Shown here piece by piece: positions 1 through 11,943 of a DNA stretch of 64,000 nucleotides (position 1 is its first letter; each line of letters opens with the position of its first letter). The position numbers and the translations under genes are program-made. The stretch lies in NCBI RefSeq assembly GCF_963082655.1, contig NC_081555.1, forward strand, positions 145,137,330 through 145,201,329, given 5' to 3'. Source of the stretch: Stomoxys calcitrans. Its lineage: Eukaryota > Arthropoda > Insecta > Diptera > Muscidae. A model generated the notes under the pieces. It was not told the origin of the DNA. It saw only the letters and a program-made list of their open reading frames with translations, and did no database searches.

Positions 1-475
1 GATTTTAACTTCTAGAGTCACAGCAAGCGCATTTATTGACCCATCTTGCCAAAATATTGCGCAACGCTTTCCTTGACGTCTACCACAATATATATAGAGT
101 GTGATCAAAATCGGTTCAGAGTTAGACATAGCTCCCATATATATGTTCGTCCGATTTTCAGTAATAATGCAATAAAATGGTCCTTTGTTAACCGATTTTC
201 TCGAAATTTGGCAGAAAGGATTTTTTTACGACTCTCAATAATACAGGTGAATTTCATAGAAATCGGCCAATGTTTTGAATATAGCTGTCATTTAGGTATA
301 TGGCCAGATTTTCATCCCAAGAGCCACTGCAAGCGCATTGTTTGACCAATCTTGCCAAATTTTTGCACAACGCTTTCCTTGACGACTACTATATTATCTG
401 AGAAGTTTTTTTCGAAATCAGTTCAGAATTAGATATAGCTCCTATATATATGTTCGTCAGATTTTGGATAATTTG
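1..475 (-). repeat. A2-family tandem monomers, cut by window edge
   Basis: About three degenerate monomers with the A2 core (cggttcagatttagatatagctcccatatat followed by ttcgtccgattt, in variant forms). Monomers of this type recur at 22.5-23.3, 29.5-30.1, 39.0-40.4 and 45.7-46.0 kb. The left end lies outside the window, and the array abuts an A1a element at about 480. No coding potential is claimed. Confidence 0.75.
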
Positions 476-479
476 CCAT

Positions 480-1806
480 AAGACCCCATAAAGTATATAT
501 ATTGTTGATCGTCATGTCATTTTAAGTCGATCTAGCCATGTCCGTCCGTCTGTCCGTACGTCTGTCCGTCCGTCCGTCTGTCTGTCGAAAGCAAAATTTC
601 AAGCTAGCCGCTTGAAATTTTGCACATATACTTTTTATTAGTGTAGATCGGTTGGTATTGTAAATGGGCCAAATCGGTCCATGTTTTGATATAGCTGCCA
701 TATAAACCGATCTTGGGTCTTGACTTCTTCAGCCTCTAGAGGGCGCAATTCTCGTCCGATGTAACTGAAATTTTGCACGACGTGTTTTGGTATTCATTCC
801 AACAACTATGCTAAGTACGGTTTTAATCGGTCCATGTTTTGATATAGCTGTCATATAAACCGATCTTGGGTCTTGACTTCTTGAGCATCTAGAGGGCGCA
901 ATTCTTATCCGATTGGAATGAAATTTTGCATGACGTGTTTTGGTATTCATTCCAACAACTATGCTAAGTATGGTTTTAATCGGTCCATGTTTTGATATAG
1001 CTGTCATATAAACCGATCTTGGGTCTTGACTTCTTGAGCCTCTAGAAGGCGCAATTCTCGTCCGATGTAACTGAAATTTTGCACGAAGTGTTTTGGTATC
1101 CCTTCCAACAACTATGCTAAGTATGGTTTACATCGGTCCATGTTTTGATATAGTTGTCATATAAACCGATCTTGGGGCTTAACTTCTTGAGCCCCTAAAG
1201 GGCGCAATTCTCGCCCGATGTAACTGAAATTTTGCACGTAGTGTTTTAGTATCAGTTTCATCAACTATGCTAAGTATGGTTTTAATCGGTCCATGTTTTG
1301 TTATAGCTGCCATATAAACCGACCTTGGGTCTTGACTTCTTGAGCCTCTAGAGGGCGCAATTCTCATCCGATTTGGAAGAAATTTTGTACAACGGCTTCT
1401 CTCATGACCTTCAACATACGTGTTACACATAGTCTGAATCGATCAATAGCTTGATACAGCTCCCATATAAACCCATGATACAGCTCCCATATAAACCCAT
1501 AGAGGCTCAAGAAGCCTCTACAGAGGCTCAAGAAGCCTTGTAGAGGCTTCTTGAGCCTCTACAAGGCGCAATTCTTATCCGAATGAACAGAAATATTACA
1601 CAATGACCTCTACAATGTTCAGCATTCAATTATGGTCCGAATCGGACTTTAACTTGATATAGCTCCAATAGCATAACAGTTCTTATTCAATATTCTATGT
1701 TTGTCTAAAAAGAGATACCGCGCATAGAACTCGACAAATGGGATCAATGGTGGAGGGTATATAAGATTCGGCCTTGCCGAACTTAGCACGCTCTTACGTG
1801 TTTTAT
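480..1806 (-). repeat. A1a internally repetitive element, minus orientation
   Basis: The non-palindromic end (accccataaagtatatata, then the gtccgtccgtctgtc tract) lies at 483-590. Monomers follow whose core cggtccatgttttgatatag starts at about 675, 828, 981, 1134 and 1287, an exact 153-bp period. The palindromic end is at 1745-1806 (ggagggtatataagattcgg, then gccttgccgaacttagcacg). The outermost end next to position 480 is lost at the junction with A2 repeats. The 92- and 83-codon open frames here are by-products of a period divisible by three. Confidence 0.85.
1501..1560. repeat. 21-bp perfect inverted repeat inside the A1a array
   Basis: Bases 1501-1521 are the exact reverse complement of 1540-1560, and a third partial copy (agaggctcaagaagcc) lies between them at 1522-1537. 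Just upstream a 24-bp segment beginning tgatacagctcccatat is tandemly duplicated at about 1452-1499. This is a local rearrangement of one monomer. Confidence 0.85.
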
Positions 1807-2620
1807 GATCAAGTGTACCTATCCCTTAAAATTCTATCTACCATTTCACTAAAGCTTATCTTATAAGTAAGTCTTAGAACATTGTGATATACACTTGCTT
1901 GTTGAAATTGAAGCATTCAACTCTTATTAAACCCTTATGATTTAACCTCTCTGATTACTGATTAAATCTGACGATTTAATTAAGCACAAGCTAAACTGAT
2001 CGAAAGTTATTTGGCAACAATTCAAGTTGTTGCTATTAGCAACAAAATCAATTCTAAACAATAAAATAATGCCTATCTCCATAGTTTGATGATGAAAAGA
2101 TTATTTAGGCATTCCAGGAAAATAATGGCTGGGCCATAAGTAAAATCTATAGACCCCGGGATAGGGTAGCAATATTATGATAACGAAACCAATAATAATA
2201 CCTTAAATGTAAAAGCGCCATTATTGCTGCGATGGTCATTAAAAGTTTTCATCCCCCAACCCCATCTCTCTCTTCATCTCAAGCCTCTTTTGGGGAGGCT
2301 GCCACACTTTTAATATATTCTCACATAAATCTTCTATAACAAATTCAAAGTAACATCAATTTTATCAAATTGGTTTCAACAAATTTGTGGAATTCATTGT
2401 TCGACGAATTCTTTCCCTTTTGGCCGTTTTTCTCGGGCTAAAATACCAAAAGGCATTGCCTGTCAATTGTTTTTTTTTTGCGTTGGTTTTTGCATTGAAG
2501 CGGCTCTCCTTTTTTAATAATTGAAAAATATTGCCTGTTTTGAAACAATACTTTTACGCTTAATAATGCAAAAAAGAAGATTTATGACTTAACAGGAGTA
2601 AAAATATAACAACAACAACA
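1807..2620. other. AT-rich spacer, nothing recognised
   Basis: No coding frame, RNA gene or repeat that I recognise. It contains short homopolymer runs and an AACAACAACAACAAA stretch at about 2608-2622, just before the next repeat element. Confidence 0.6.
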
Positions 2621-2625
2621 AAGGG

Positions 2626-3700
2626 AAACAAGTAAAAACGTACTAAGTTGGGCAGTGCCGAACTTTCGATACCCACCACCATGGATCGCATTTGTCGAGT
2701 TCTATGCGCAGTATCTCTTTTTAGGTGAACAAAGAATATTGAATAAGAACTGTTATGCTATTGGAGCTTTATCAAGTTAAAGTCCGATTCGGACGATAAA
2801 TGAATGCTGAACATTGTAGAAGTCATTGTGTCATATTTCAGTTCATTCGGATAAGAATTGCGCCTTGTAGGGGCTCCAGAAGCAAAATCGGGAGATAGGT
2901 TTATGTGGGAGCTGTATCAAGCTATTGATTGATTCAGACTATGTGAGACACGTATATTAAAGGTCATGAGAGAAGGCGTTGTACAAAATTTCATCCAAAT
3001 CGTATGAGAATTGCGCCCTCTAGAGGCTCGAGAAGTCAAGACCCAAGTTCGGTTTATATGACAGCTATACCAAATTATAAACCGATTTGAATCATACTTA
3101 ACACAGTTGTTGGAAGTGATATCAAAACACTACGTGCAAAATTTCAGACTAATCGGACAAGAATTGCGCCCTCTAGAGGCCAAGATCGGTTTATATGGCA
3201 GCTATCTCAATGGTCCCAGATTGGTCTATGTGGCAGCTGGATCGAAATATGGTAATATGTGGATAATACTCTAGAGGCCTTCCGAAACTTACATTTCCCA
3301 ATTTTAGCCTAATCGGGTAATCAATGAAATCATCGTGGAATTAAGATCCTAAATATCCAGATCGGTTCACATGGCAGCCATATTCGGTTTGGATACTGGG
3401 AGGCACAATACAACTCACTACTAAAATTTCAGGAAAAACAGATAATACTTGCGCCTGATATGGGTACAAGAGCCGATATCAGGAAATTGGTCTATGCGGC
3501 TAAGGACCATATTTGGCCCAGATGTCAAGAGCTAGAGTAGAGGGTCAAATAGCACTCATTGTATCAAGTTTCAGCAAAATCGATTTATAAGTGCGACTTA
3601 TATGGGCTGAATACACTAAATGGATAGATCGGTATTTATGGCAGCTATATATAAGGTAAGGAAAGGCAAAATTCGGGTGGTATAATACCCTACACCTACA
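2626..3700 (+). repeat. A1a element, plus orientation, right end missing
   Basis: It starts with the palindromic end aaacaagtaaaaacgtac, a diverged palindrome, then gatacccaccaccatgg. Degenerate monomers with tctagaggc and ggtttatatggcagct follow. The usual GGGTATA right end is absent: at about 3655-3700 it runs into an A2-type end (aaggaaaggcaaaattcggg). Confidence 0.75.
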
Positions 3701-3790
3701 CTACAAGTGTAAAAGGCGAGCTATATGTAATTCTGAACCAATTTTGATGGATCTCGGCGGAAGTTTTCAGATGGTTTATTAAAAACTCCT
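3655..3790 (+). repeat. A2 element end, fragment
   Basis: It reads aaggaaaggcaaaattcggg, then gtataataccctacacctac. This is the reverse of the A2 right end at 40.39-40.45 kb. It is cut after about 130 bp, where LINE-derived sequence begins. Confidence 0.6.
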
Positions 3791-3794
3791 TATC

Positions 3795-4962
3795 AAATGT
3801 CATGCAAATATGCTCAAACTGAGAAATGTTCTGAACAAATCCTGGTTAGCATTCTGCAGCTCCGTGGAGTATACATCTGAGGCCTCTAGGCTAGGAAAGA
3901 TTCTGTTCTCAAGATTCTGTCCTACGGTGGGGTATATGCAGAAGTCAGGGAATGTATGGACTATGTCTGGTGAGAAAACACTAGAACTACTCGTTGTTAT
4001 AAATTTCACGTGAAATTCTCCAATGGACAACGTGGCGCCAGAAGAGGTTGTCACTGGTATGCATTCGTCAGAGACTATTAGGGAATTGTGTCTGAGCCAA
4101 AAATCTTTTGGGAGAAGTTTCGACTCATTTAAATCGCCAGGCCCCGACGTTGTACCAACGGTTGAATTACAAGCTGTGTCTGAAGACTGGTTCCCTAGCT
4201 TAGAGAGATATACTCTGCTTGTATCAGAATGACATGTATACCTGTGGAATGGAGGGACACGAAGGTCATTTTCATTCCGAAAGCACGAAAATTCTACCAC
4301 ACGAAGGCAAACGATTTTCGTCCTATTAGTTTGTCATCCGTTATTCTAAAGACTGTTGAGAGGTTGATAGAAACATATCTTAGGTCAATGATCGCTGGAG
4401 ATCGCCTGTCGCGGCAGCAGCATGTATATAGTAGAGCCAAATCCACTGAAACAGCCCTTCACGACCTAGTAGGCTACATGGAGGATTCTCTCGCTGTCAT
4501 GGAATATACAATGGTAGCATTTTTCGACATTGAAGAAGCTTTAATTAAAGTAAGACCGACGTTAATCAAGAAGGAGTTGGTGTTTCTAGGCATCAACTCT
4601 ACCGTAAGAAAGTTTATTAATAACTTACTTACTAAACGATGCATTACAGCAGGCTTGGTATCTGGGGATATAAAAAGAAGGGTCAGCAGAGGAACTCCTT
4701 GGGGAGGTGTACTGTCTCCTCTATTTTGGAATAAAACCATTAACAATATATTATTGTCTCTGGAACGAAAAGGCGTAAAAGTGGTCGCGTATGCTGATGA
4801 CGTGGCAACTGCGGTTCGGGGAAAGTTTGCCAGGAGATATAAGTTGCCTGCAGTTTGAACTGTCTCCTTGGGTGGAGAGAATGTTCCATTTACAGAAAGC
4901 GCAAAATACCTGGGTGTTTTTCTGGACAGGAAATTGAACTTCAAATCCAACATTTTGGAAAG
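3795..4962 (+). pseudogene. LINE ORF2 relic, reverse transcriptase (LOA/R1-like, copy 1a)
   Basis: This is a broken reverse transcriptase of an RNase H-type LINE. Frame-0 pieces at 3810-4013 and 4023-4232 are separated by one TGA. They carry pre-RT sequence and the SPGPD motif. A frameshift near 4215-4230 leads to 4229-4858, which contains FRPISLSS, a degraded fingers/palm region, RGTPWGGVLSPLFWN and the catalytic palm motif VVAYADDVA. A TGA at 4856 and an internal deletion follow, then KYLGVFLDRKLNF in the same frame up to the junction at about 4962. The YADD box, the GTPxGGVLSP box and the order of motifs make the RT call firm. The clade (LOA, R1 or relatives) is inferred from similarity of style only. 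It is not functional. Confidence 0.85.
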
Positions 4963-6480
4963 GGCACTGCACGATTTTGTGCATAAAATAGAAGAATCCT
5001 TCGATGCTAAAACGTACACCCTGGCTGTATGCATTGACATCGAAGGGGTTTTTTAACAATGTGCGGACCGACACATTGATCCAATACTTAAACCAGTACC
5101 GGTTGGACCCGGTCCTTAGGGACTGGATAAGGAACAGATGAATAACTTGTGTGTCCCATGGCATAAACTTAAGGGAGAAAGTGGCACAGGGCACGCCACA
5201 GGGGGGCATTTTACCGCCACTCCTATGGGTGACCACCACAAATGATCTATTACGGATGCCGACTGGGGAGGGATTTTAACCAGTCTGCCACACAGACGAT
5301 GTTATAATACTTCTAAGGGGTAAGGATCCGAACCAGCCATGCAGAAGTGCCGAAAGGATCTTGCATATGGCATATAACTGGGCTAAACCGAGAGGTCTCA
5401 ATGTTAGCCATGAAAAGACTAAAATATGACTGTTCACGAGGTAGACGAAGCTGGGCTAATTTAACGCACAACGTTTCCTCAATAAGACAATTTCGATATC
5501 TGACAAGGTCAAATACTTAGGTGTGATCTTGGACAGGAAACTGAATTGAAAGTTTCACATTCAATAGCGCACTGAGAAGGCTCACAGATGTTGGGCACTA
5601 TGTAGACGGGCCATAGGCTCGAAATGGGGCCTGAATCCTAGGATAGTCCACTGGCTCTACAGGAGCGTTATTAGAACAATACCTACTTACGCTCAGTAAT
5701 TTGGTGGACTGCTATGGAGAAAAAGTGCAACATAAGGACCACACAACAGGTTCAGAGAACATGTTGTCTTGGCATAGGCGGAGCGATGAGGACCACGCCC
5801 ACTAGAGCACTGGAGACTATTCTCAATACCCGACCCATTGACACACAGATTAAGTGTGAGGCAGCCACTGCGGCTATGAGACTTAAGGCGATGGGAGAAT
5901 GAATTGAGGATGGGAGCATTTCATACCATCGCGCTATAATCGAGGCGACGATAGGAAGCCTGGAAGGAAGGAAAGAGGTTTCCGATTGGATACCTGAGAT
6001 GCATCTTGAAGTCGAGTGCGAGGCACTGCTGCCAGCGCATATCCTAGGATTGACGGATCTCTGGTATTGCCATCTTGGAGATATGCTATACAGATGGATC
6101 AAAGCTAAAGGACAGAGTGGGCTTGGGTCTATATTGAGAACACGCTTTATAATCACAGGGGATTATAAAGCGGTTGAGCTTGCGAGGATAGGAACTACCC
6201 AGGGATACTAGAATCTGTGGGTATGCCTCTAGCGACACGTAAGCTAAGTTTTCAGGACCAGGCCCGAAGGACAACGAATGATAGATGGTCACAAAGGAGG
6301 GGGCTGTGAGCATTCCAAAACTATGTGGCTTAGTCTAGACTTGAAGAGGTCTACTGTTTTGCTGTCATTGGCTAGAACAGAAGTCTCAGTCATTGTGTTC
6401 GTCATGACAGGTCACTGTCTAATCGGAAAACATGCTGACGGACTGAACTTCGAGAGAAGCTGTTAACAATGACCCTTTAC
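4963..6480 (+). pseudogene. LINE ORF2 relic, second fused fragment (copy 1b)
   Basis: At about 4962 the sequence jumps back to an upstream part of the RT (equivalent to ALHDFV in the first fragment), so it belongs to a separate copy. It carries VCIDIEG, a GTPQGG-type box, and DRKLN-like text near 5520. The post-RT segment at 5575-5900 includes CCLGIGGAMRTTPTRALE. Near 6090 a YTDGSK-like RNase H start is followed by a deletion, and then the extreme C-terminal region to about 6470 (MTGHCLIG). Many stops and frameshifts interrupt it. The segment 5575-5900 is closely similar to 56.29-56.6 kb. Confidence 0.8.
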
Positions 6481-6484
6481 TGCA

Positions 6485-7200
6485 TTATTACTGTCAATCT
6501 GACGAACATATATATGGAAGCTATAACCTAATTTGAACTGATTTTTTCAATTTCAATAGGCTTCATCTCTAGGTCGATAAACATGCCTATACCAAATTAT
6601 AAGACGGTCGGACGAAAACTACGACCTGTACCACAGTAGTGGTGTAAAGTATAAATAGTCATATGTGTGCCACATTTGGTTTGGATATCAAGAGGCCTAG
6701 TGCAACAAAAGGTTGCAAATTTCAGCGAAATCGGCTGGTCTATGGTGGACTTACAAGGTCATTAGATTTTTCATAAACTTTAGGGAGGAGACTTATTGCT
6801 CTGTAGTTGGCACATTCCGTCTTGTCTTCTTTTTTCCGGGTTTGCATTCCTCTAGGCAGATCGCGCTCATATGCTTATGCATACGCCTTATCAGCGTATC
6901 GCCTACGGTCTTAAATAGTTCAGCGGACAATCCTTGTCTTCCGTTGCACAGTGGGAGAAAATCGAAAAAACTAATAAAAAAATATGCCTACTCTTTTTTC
7001 TTAGAATTTTCGTACCGTTGGACCGCTATCGTGATTTCAACAGACGAACGGACGGACATGGTTATATCGACTCAGAACGTCGAGAAGATGACTAATATTT
7101 ATACTTTATGGGGCCTCAGACAAGTATTTCGAGGTGATACAAACGGAATGACCAAATGGATATGCCCCTTATACTATGGTGGTGGGTATAATAACGATGG
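6485..7200 (+). repeat. A1 right-hand portion, plus orientation
   Basis: It ends with the usual A1 right-end block: acggacggacatggttatat, tatactttatggggcctcag, and finally tactatggtggtgggtataa at about 7178-7197. The left end and most monomers are missing, and a minus-strand LINE fragment interrupts it at about 6780-6960. Confidence 0.7.
6780..6960 (-). pseudogene. RTE-like LINE fragment, reverse transcriptase
   Basis: Read on the minus strand, this short segment matches the RT region of the larger minus-strand relic at 41.9-42.3 kb, sharing a KRRQDGMCQLQ-like string and the cctctaggcagatcgcgctc block. It is degenerate, with stops. The assignment rests on similarity to the other relic in this window. 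Confidence 0.6.
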
Positions 7201-7204
7201 GAAA

Positions 7205-8545
7205 AGTGTTTGAAGTATATTTTTTAAGTTTTTTTTTGTTTTGGGATGACTAAAAAACACAAAAAACGCTGGTAAGGATACAAAAACAAAAATGCAGTGA
7301 GCAGATGAAAAAAAAAAGAACAAAAATCACATAAAAAGTTAAAGGTCCATCATCATCATTATTATTGCCATCTCACCATCGTCATCGTCATGGCCTTCCA
7401 ATGTCGACCTAAATATGGCGTTAATAATTTATGCATTGATTTGTGAAAGAAGCACATCAAAAAGGGTTCACTTTAAGTATGTTTTTATGCTTCCCAGAGG
7501 AGATGGAGAAGTGAACAAAAAAAAACTGAAGCAAGAAAGTGGTGGTTAAATCGGCTGGAAGGAACATTAAATACCCTTCACAAAGGATTTTATAAAAAAA
7601 ATATTTAAGAAAATCGGAATAATATATTAACAAAAATATTGATTTTTAAATACAGTGCTGAGCAAAATAATAGCACTACTCCTTAAATACATTTCAACTC
7701 AATATTCAACACATTTACATATGGCTAGCATCCCCTTCTGTTGTACCAATCATATCTTCAAATTTATGGTAGCCTTTGAACAAAAAAAAAGAAAGAGGTC
7801 ACTTATTCAAAACTCTGTAATCTGTTTACATTTAAGGGCTCTCCATCAAGAGCCATTTGTAGGAAAATTAAAAATTAAATATGTTTCAAGTGCAAAAGTT
7901 CTCATAATATGCAACTCTTTTTTGTTTTCGAATAGAATTATTTTCCATGAATTTTCGATAAATCGCATAAACAGTGATATGAGCAAACTTCCCATGAACT
8001 GGGAATCAATCAAACATATTTGATTGATTTTTGCCTCGATTTGCTTTGCTTGCCATTCATGTCAACCTTTTGTTATGGAAATTTTCCATTACTTGCCTCA
8101 ATGCCTCTCCAGTGGCTTGACCATTTGACGTCATTTTGTCATTAATTTGTAATTAGTATGGAAAAAGGGATCCCTTAGAAGAAATGAATCTGTCGCTGTT
8201 ATTTAATTAACGAGGTTTGTTGAACTTTACTTTTGGGCCAACTTTTTGCGCAAAAATGTCGGTGTCGGTATAGCACTTTTAATTCAATTGTCTTATTTTG
8301 GGCATATTTTTAGTTTGGACTTTAAATTGAATTTTTGAAATACATTTGAATTTCATGCCAAATGACAAAAGTACAACAAGTTTTTATTGCAAATATTTTT
8401 TGACTGTGTTATAAATGTGGCTGAATTGCAAGGCATTTGCCATGAAAACAAATTTAATTTATCTGTACATGGCACATGCTCATGGTGAAAGTGCGTCGGT
8501 TCACGGCTCAAATGTAAAAAAGGTCAAACAACTTTAAGAATATTT
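7205..8545. other. AT-rich interval, possible Tc1-like end at 7652
   Basis: No gene is supported. At 7652-7676 the text cagtgctgagcaaaataata resembles the terminal repeat of some Tc1-like transposons, but I cannot find a matching inverted end, so no element is called. The 122-codon frame at 7655-8023 shows no recognisable domain. Confidence 0.5.
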
Positions 8546-8549
8546 GAAG

Positions 8550-9389
8550 AAAAACAAGTAAAAAGGCATCAAGTTCCGCCGGGCCGAACTTTGGATACCC
8601 ACCACCTCGGGTAAATATGTAAACCAACTTTCATCAAAATCCGGTGAAAAATTCAAACCTTATGCCTCATAGCAGCTTTATCCAAAGATTTTCCGATTTG
8701 GACCAAATACTAATAAGTACAAGTCATTGTTCAATTGTGTATAACAAAATATTGGTCTTATTAGTAGCTATATCTATAAAAAAAACCAATCTGAACCACA
8801 TACGACACGGATGACGAAAAGCCTAACATAAGTCACTGTATCAAATTTCAGTGAAATCGGATTATAAATGCGTCTTTTATGAGGCCAAGACTTTAAATCG
8901 GTATCGGTCTATATGGCAGCTATATCCAAATCTGGACCGATCTGAGCCAAATTGACGAAGGATCTCGAAGGGCCTAAAAAAACTCACTGTCCCAAATTTT
9001 GGCGAAATCGGACAATAAATGCGACATTTATGGCCCAAAACCTTAAATCGAGAGATCGGTCTATATGGCAGCTATATCCAAATCTGGACCGATCTGATCC
9101 AAGTTGAAGTAGGATATCGAAGAGCCTAACACAACTCACTGACCCAAATTTCGGCGCCATCGGACAATAAATGCGCTTTTTATGGGCAAAGAACCTTAAA
9201 TCGAGAGATCGGACTATATGGCAGCTATATCCAAATCTGGACCGATCTAAGTCAAATTGAAGAATGATATCGAAGGGCCTAACACAACTCACTGTCCCAA
9301 ATTTTGGCGAAATCGGACAATAAATGCGCTTTTTAGGGTCCCAAAACATTAAATCGAGAGATCGGTCTATACGGCAGCTATATCCAAAT
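8550..9389 (+). repeat. A1b element, left half (split by LTR retrotransposon)
   Basis: It begins with aaaacaagtaaaaaggcatc, the palindrome gttccgccgggccgaac and ggatacccaccacctcggg. Monomers of the acaactcactgtcccaaatt type follow. It breaks within a monomer core at atatccaaat and resumes at 21033 with aaatctggaccgatctgagc, so the LTR element entered a pre-existing repeat. Confidence 0.9.
9386..9389. repeat. Target-site duplication AAAT, left copy
   Basis: AAAT directly abuts the TG of the left LTR and is repeated at 21033-21036. The surrounding sequence (atatccAAATctggaccgat) is the uninterrupted monomer core found elsewhere in the window, which independently confirms the empty site. Confidence 0.95.
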
Positions 9390-9567
9390 TGTAATGTCCC
9401 GTCAGGGATTGGGATGTAAGTTCCATAAAATGTCATCATAAAAAATCTACTTAGAGTTAGGACAGCGGGAGCCTTTGAAGGACTAGCGGTCAGTCGGGTG
9501 GGGGGTTCGGGTCCTGCTCTAAATAGTCCATTTCACATTACAAAAATTAATATTTTAGACTCCCTGG

Positions 9568-9573
9568 TTTATT
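9568..9573 (-). promoter_or_regulatory. Candidate polyadenylation signal in the LTR
   Basis: On the coding strand this is AATAAA, about 180 nt before the 3' end of the 3' LTR, a plausible position for the R/U5 end. The same hexamer occurs at 18263-18268 in the 5' LTR. No experimental R boundary is available. Confidence 0.4.
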
Positions 9574-11943
9574 TGTAGAAGTGAGCTTTACTAAAAAAAA
9601 ACAAATACAAATGTATATACCAAATCCCCATAAAACGCCAATGAACTGAACTTTGATAGGTAAATAGTACCAATCTTTTACTCTTAAATTGCTCATCCTT
9701 TGATGTTCTTGGAGAGCTGCCTCTATACCCACACCTACCATAGTTCTATGCGGCAAATACATTTTAGAACCCCAAAGTTCTCTAACACACTCCGTTGGTT
9801 TAGCCTAGCAAAAGACTATTCAGATTTCCTTACATGTTATTAATCAAAAATCCATTTATTTTATCAAAAAAAAAAAACTTATATCCTATCATTTTAGATA
9901 ATATATATAAGAAATTCACTTCAAGTGATATAATGAAAACATTATCTCAATATTTTTCTATAATTACTATGACGACCCACAATGGGTTATATGGGAAAGT
10001 ATCTTAAATGGGTAGAAAGTATCACAAATAGAAAACAAATTATACCTAAATTTGGATTTAAGTAGTTACAAAAACAACACCATGAGAAACCACAAAAGCT
10101 GAAGCAGCACAAAAAAAATGATATGTGGGGAGAGCACTTTCATTCATAAACCAGTTCATTGAGAAAATGGTTTCATAGTTACAAGAAAAAAAAAATTATA
10201 CTCTTTTGGGGTCTCTCTGGGATGTCTGTAATCCACATATGATCCACATGTATCAATGCAAGAACCAAACAAAAATATAAAAAAAAAATCAAAGTGGCAA
10301 AGCAAGTCTTACCAAACCGCACCGACACGTAGAAGGCCTTCTGCTTATTCGATGTTGGTTGTTGTTGCTGCTGATAAAGATTCTATGGTAAAAATCAGTT
10401 CATGGAGTTCTTGCATAGATTAGGGGTACTCATTGAATAAAGTTTAGTTAAGCTTAAGTACTATTCTTATCTGAAAATTAATTTAAGATTATATTAGAAT
10501 TGACTCATTTTTTTTTGTAGAATAATTAAATACAAAAAAATAATTATGATACTTAGTAAATCCGGTTGAAAGTGATTTAGGGTGGACTCTGAAGCCGAGG
10601 TGATAGGAAAGGCTTGTTTTGCCACAAAATTAAATGCTGGGTGATATACGCATATATATACAACCTCGTCTTTGCTGAGGATAAACACATTCTTGGTTTT
10701 TTTGTTAACAATCCATATTCATACGTTTGCTAATTTGGAATTTTCCATAATTTTGATGTTGATCGTTCTCAGGTTATGGACTGATATGGCTTCCCATGGA
10801 GTGTGGGAATGTCCTAAATGTAGCTTAAGGCATTCGCGACCGTCGTGTAATTTGTCAATGGTTAGGGCTCCATAGAAATGCTATGTATGATGGAAATGTA
10901 AATATTTCGCTTAGATCATTCTCGGAAATGGTACAATTCGTGGCACTGACAAGTCACTTGAAGGAATGCGATGTAATATGGAAAGCCTCTGGGGTGGATT
11001 AGCCCATCATCTGGACATGTAAATTATGATATGAAAATGTGTTGCAGAAAGAGTTTAATCGGTCTACATCGCTTCATGACTAGCACTATGGTCTCCTCCT
11101 TAGGCCACAAGTGGCCATCTGCCCGTACGCAAAAATGTCGAGGGCGATCAAACAAACTATTCCTTTTATGAAAACCAAATGAATCGAAAATTTCATACGT
11201 CGGTTGTGGGAAAACGAACTGCACGTAACTCGTAGTAAGACGAAATTCACGCCTTAGTGCCTAACTCAATGCCACAAGCACCCACGTGTCTGCTTCGGAA
11301 ATTAAGGCTTCGAAAGGTAATATTGGTCCAACCCTGTGGTTGGCCAAAATTCCATGAATATAAAAAAATCGCTGTAGAGCCACTACGTTACTTGGCTTTT
11401 TTGTGTACTGCACTAGTTCTCGATCCCAGGCAATGGAGTTGCGCATACCCTGTGGGTAGCCAGTGTCCATATAATGAAATGGTGATCACACAAAGAGCTC
11501 CTATTTCGTCAGGCAGAGACTCCAAATGAAATTCACACCTTCGTAAAAATTGACGGGGGAACGAATTAAAAAAAAATGTATAAAGCACGTGGATGCACTG
11601 GAAAACTTCAGATTTTTTCTTCACGCACTTCTCAAAGTCTCTGCGGTATGAAGGTTCAACACAAATCGGAAGCTTGAAGATTGTCAGAAGTGGCATTAGC
11701 TATTTTCCTGTCCAAATTAAAGGGAACAAAGTAAAAAATTTCCCAATATCTATAGTAGTTGCCACATGTGGTAACAAAAAAAAAAAAAAATATAACACCA
11801 AAAAAACTTCTCTAATTTAATGCGCACTGAACTAATTGCCAATAAACTTAGTCAAAATTTCCGCCAAAATTCCCCAATTCAATTAAAATTATTCCACCGA
11901 AAAAAATCCACTAGATCGATTGCGATTTGAAATATATGATGGA

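Noticed and set aside
4474..5239. Minus-strand frames of 188 and 162 codons
   Set aside because: They are antisense to the LINE reverse transcriptase, whose motifs are on the plus strand.
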